Assembly: GCF_014650575.1 (NCBI RefSeq)
Contig: NZ_BMVF01000007.1
Span: forward strand, 310,001 to 374,000
Direction: 5' to 3'
DNA: 64,000 nt
Source of the DNA: Streptomyces naganishii JCM 4654
Lineage (GTDB): Bacteria > Actinomycetota > Actinomycetes > Streptomycetales > Streptomycetaceae
In this document: piece after piece, positions 61,534 through 64,000 of the stretch
Layout of the letters: each line of letters opens with the position of its first letter
Numbering within the stretch: position 1 is the stretch's first letter
Position numbers and translations under genes: made by a program
The notes under the pieces: generated by a model
What the model was told of the DNA's origin: nothing
The model's database searches: none
The model's input: the letters and a program-made list of their open reading frames with translations, nothing else

Positions 61534-62994
61534 TCACCGGTACTCCGACAGTCTGCGGCCGATGCCCAGCACGGCGCCCGCCGCGCCGAGCACCGCGAGC
61601 GCCGCGGAGCCCTCCGGCAGGCCGGTCATCGCGCCCAGACCGTCGCCGGCCGCCTGCTTGAACTCGTCCGTCTCGTGGGTGAGCGCGGACGCGAGCGAGG
61701 CGTCGACGCTGTCGAAGCACTCGCCCGTCGACTGGGCCTGGGCGCTGGTGCCGATGACCCTGTCCCTGGCCTTCTGGTAGTCGCCCGAGTCGTTGGCCTG
61801 GCGGGCCAGTTCGTGCCGGGACTTCCACACCTTCATCGACTGGTTCGCCACCTGCACCGGCTTGCGGCCCGCCGCGTCGTCGGCCAGCGCGCCGGCGCCG
61901 GTGAGGGTCTTGGCGAGCTTGCCGATCTCCTGGTCGTACGCCCAGTCGTAGGCGTCCATGACCGTGCCGTCCTTCAACGTCTTGGTCTCCGCGCCCCTGC
62001 TGACGAGGGTGAGGTTCTCGTCGCTGCGGGCCTTGAGGGAGGCGATACGGGCGTCGTGCAGCACGTTGAGCGAGCGGACGCCGTGGGCGTAGGAGCCGTT
62101 GAGGCCCGCGCGGGCCAGGGTGTGCCCCGCGAGCAGCCAGGCCAGCACGATGAACGTGGCGGTGGTGGCGGCGACCAGGCCGTGGTTGAGCACCCTGTTG
62201 GTGCGGTGGTAGTTGCGGCGCTGCGCCCAGGCGAGGGCGGCCAGGGCCACGACGCCGAGGGCTATGGCCGCCCAGGGGTACGGGGTCGCGTCCGCGTAGT
62301 CCGAGCGCAGGCGCTCGTTCTCCTTCTGGTACAGGTCCTCGGCCGCCGGGAGCATCTGGTTCTGCATCGTGTCGTTGGCGGTGCGCAGGTAGGCGCCGCC
62401 GACCGGGAACCCCTGGCGGTTGTTGGCGCGGGCGGACTCGACCAGGCCCTTGTAGCGGGGGAGGAGCTCGTTGAGCTTGGCGATGGTGGCCGCCGAGGGG
62501 GAGCCGGGGTCGGAGTTGGCCGCGGCGGTGACGAGTTTGGCCGCGGCGGTGCGGATGTCCGTCTCGTAGCGGCTGCGGGTCGCCGTCGTCTCCTGGAGGC
62601 CCGCCAGGTAGCCGCTGCTGGCCATGGTGTTGGCGTCGGCCAGGGAGCGGTAGATGTCGGCGGCGTCGGAGCTCAGGGGCTGGCTGCTGTGCAGGACGTC
62701 GTCCGCGGCCGTGGCGCGGGACGTCGTCTGCCAGGCCGTCACCGCGCCGAAGGCGATGACCAGGACCGCCAGGACCGCGCCGATGGCGCGCAGGCGGCCC
62801 GGTTCCGTGGTGGCGGCCGTGCGCAGGCGGTCGACGCCCTCCGCGAACGCCGTGCGGCGCGGGGGTGTTGGGGTGGTGGCGGCGGGGGGTGCGGGTGACT
62901 GTTGCGGCGGGACGGCCGGCAGCGTGAGCACAGCTCGGTTGTCCGGTGGCGCCGCGCTGCTGTTCTGTGTCACTTCGACCTCCCCCATGGTCAT
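61534..62994 (-). CDS. glnX: GlnX-like membrane sensor
   Basis: 486 aa. A Pro-rich cytoplasmic N-terminus, helix AIGAVLAVLVIAFGAVTAWQ (~residue 70), a ~150-residue helical extracytoplasmic domain, paired helices (WAAIALGVVALAALAWAQRR, ATTATFIVLAWLLAGHTLAR), a second extracytoplasmic helical region and a final helix (ALAVLGAAGAVLGIGRRLSE). This four-helix topology with extracytoplasmic helical bundles matches GlnX, the partner that relays GlnH ligand state to PknG. First gene of the cluster; RBS not obvious; ATG at 62988 is an alternative. Confidence 0.85.
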   Translation of the reverse strand: MTMGEVEVTQNSSAAPPDNRAVLTLPAVPPQQSPAPPAATTPTPPRRTAFAEGVDRLRTAATTEPGRLRAIGAVLAVLVIAFGAVTAWQTTSRATAADDVLHSSQPLSSDAADIYRSLADANTMASSGYLAGLQETTATRSRYETDIRTAAAKLVTAAANSDPGSPSAATIAKLNELLPRYKGLVESARANNRQGFPVGGAYLRTANDTMQNQMLPAAEDLYQKENERLRSDYADATPYPWAAIALGVVALAALAWAQRRNYHRTNRVLNHGLVAATTATFIVLAWLLAGHTLARAGLNGSYAHGVRSLNVLHDARIASLKARSDENLTLVSRGAETKTLKDGTVMDAYDWAYDQEIGKLAKTLTGAGALADDAAGRKPVQVANQSMKVWKSRHELARQANDSGDYQKARDRVIGTSAQAQSTGECFDSVDASLASALTHETDEFKQAAGDGLGAMTGLPEGSAALAVLGAAGAVLGIGRRLSEYR

Positions 62995-63231
62995 CCGTCA
63001 CCGCCAGTATCGCTGGCGGCACCGACATCCGCACCGGGCTTGGCTGGATCTTGATCGGATCGCAGCTCCGGATGGGAATTCCCCTGCCATGAATACGCCG
63101 TGGGGGGTGGTTCGGTTCCCCGCGCGGGCGTGCGCGCCGGGGTGCGCCGGAGGCCGGGGCTGTGGCGCGCCCCCACGGCCCCTTCACGCCGCGGGCGGCC
63201 CTCCGTCGTGGGGGTCGCGATCCGTCCGTGT

Positions 63232-64000
63232 CTACTCGAAGTGGGTCCGCAGGCGCGCCTGTGCCTGTGGGGTGGAGCGGACGTGGTCCAGGCCCAGCAG
63301 GGCCGCTCCCAGTACCGGGCTCGCCGTCACCACTTGGGGGACCGCCTTGGGGGCCCGGGCTGCCAGGAGGTCGCGGATCGTGTCGTTCAGGGACGGGTGC
63401 TGGGCCGCCAGGACGCTGCCTCCCAGGAGGACCGGGGTCTCCTCGTTCAGGAGGTCCAGGCGGGTCAGGGCCACTGTGGCCATCGAGACGACCTCCTCGG
63501 CCAGACGGTCGATGATCCGGCGGGCGATGGGGTCGCCCTCCGCCGCCGTGGCGAACAGGACCGGGGTCAGTTCGTGGCGGCGGTCCTGGTCGATGCGGCC
63601 GAGGTGGAGGGCCTCGATGAGGGCGTACATGGTGGGCAGGCCGAAGTGGGCGGGCAGGGTGCCGGCCAGGGTGGTGGCCGGGCCGCGGCCGTCCTCCGCG
63701 CGGGCCGCGTGCCACAACGCCTCCTCGGCCAAGGCCCAGCCGCCGCCCCAGTCGCCGGAGATGCGGCCCAGGGCCGGGAAGCGGGCGGTGCGGCCGTCGG
63801 GGCGCATGCCCACGCAGTTGATGCCGGCGCCGCAGACCACGGCGACGCCGCGCGGTTCGGCCACGCCTGCCCGCAGGATGGCGAAGGTGTCGTTGCGGAC
63901 CTGGGTCGTCGTGCCCCACGCGCGCGCGTGCAGGGCCGCTGCCAGTTGCTCTTCCTCGACGGGCAGGTCGGCGTTGGCCAGGCAGGCGGAGACATGAGTG
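63232..64000 (-). CDS. BadF/BcrA-type N-acetylglucosamine kinase, partial
   Basis: About 256 C-terminal residues; the 5' end lies beyond the window. VAVVCGAGINCVGMRPDGRT is the nucleotide-binding glycine turn of the ASKHA fold, followed by RISGDWGGGWALAEEALWHA (typical of GlcNAc/BadF-BadG family kinases) and ETPVLLGGSVLAAQHPSLND, the adenosine motif. It should phosphorylate an amino sugar such as GlcNAc. It is separated from glnX by ~240 bases without a gene, so it is a different transcription unit. Confidence 0.85.
   Translation of the reverse strand, partial: THVSACLANADLPVEEEQLAAALHARAWGTTTQVRNDTFAILRAGVAEPRGVAVVCGAGINCVGMRPDGRTARFPALGRISGDWGGGWALAEEALWHAARAEDGRGPATTLAGTLPAHFGLPTMYALIEALHLGRIDQDRRHELTPVLFATAAEGDPIARRIIDRLAEEVVSMATVALTRLDLLNEETPVLLGGSVLAAQHPSLNDTIRDLLAARAPKAVPQVVTASPVLGAALLGLDHVRSTPQAQARLRTHFE

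Noticed and set aside
60470..63919. 1149-codon minus-strand frame reading through glnX and into glnH
   Set aside because: Only its last 342 codons (glnH) are real. The upstream part is out of frame with glnX and the kinase gene and is low complexity.

Overview
The window is high-GC, densely coded actinobacterial DNA and looks like a Streptomyces chromosome. It carries a chaplin, a degraded mel tyrosinase, a dynamin-like GTPase pair next to a sporulation-type SSB, a PknG/GlnH/GlnX cluster, and a pSAM2-type actinomycete integrative and conjugative element (AICE). From memory, the gene order resembles S. coelicolor running from chpG/melC2 down to ssbB and pknG; this was not checked against a database.

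Layout. (1) 1-3540: aerial-hyphae surface genes. A chaplin sits behind a BldN-like promoter, followed by three small secreted proteins and a tyrosinase remnant that lacks its N-terminus and is frameshifted. (2) 3557-15367: an accessory island that joins two things. One is a RiPP-like unit: an FxSxx-type precursor peptide and an HExxH peptide beta-hydroxylase. The other is a MoxR/vWA/VMAP-type biological conflict system: a giant vWA-like/NB-ARC/TPR protein, a MoxR AAA+ ATPase, a VMAP protein with an effector-associated domain, a trypsin-like protease, and a trypsin-co-occurring protein on the opposite strand. No radical SAM maturase is in the window. (3) 15368-16049: no supportable gene; it holds seven perfect copies of an 18-bp repeat. 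(4) 16050-32095: a complete AICE in the 3' end of tRNA-Arg(TCT), bounded by 44-bp direct repeats. It carries an XRE regulator and flavoprotein, a GntR repressor with a 20-bp palindromic operator, a RapZ C-terminal-domain protein flanked by two tRNA-like minihelices, spd-type membrane proteins, a GGDEF protein, a cytosine methyltransferase, an FtsK/TraB translocase, SSB, primase-polymerase, RepA-like ATPase, excisionase and tyrosine integrase. (5) 32409-38698: dynA-dynB, ssbB and a sortase-anchored thioester-type surface protein whose thioester cysteine is replaced by serine. (6) 38720-40080: decaying small genes. (7) 40325-52080: EttA, a hotdog thioesterase, an ABC export system with two large FtsX-like permeases, GlbO and a PIMT-like methyltransferase. 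(8) 52114-62994: a minus-strand signalling cluster, glnX - glnH - coiled-coil protein - pknG - PP2C - vWA - FHA. (9) 63232-64000: a partial BadF/N-acetylglucosamine kinase running off the window.

How it works together. In the island, the protease and the VMAP protein both carry effector-associated-type helical domains, and MoxR plus the vWA-like protein are the usual remodelling pair. I infer a signal-gated proteolytic defence or regulatory device linked to a modified peptide. In the AICE, ATGA/GTGA overlaps chain several gene blocks into operons for transfer (spd/tra), replication (prim-pol/rep) and integration (xis/int). In the kinase cluster, an amino-acid binding protein and a membrane sensor are translationally coupled to PknG and followed by the opposing phosphatase and a phospho-threonine reader.

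Limits: all functional calls come from reading motifs. No alignment, HMM or folding computation was run, and starts were chosen from RBS and overlap patterns.
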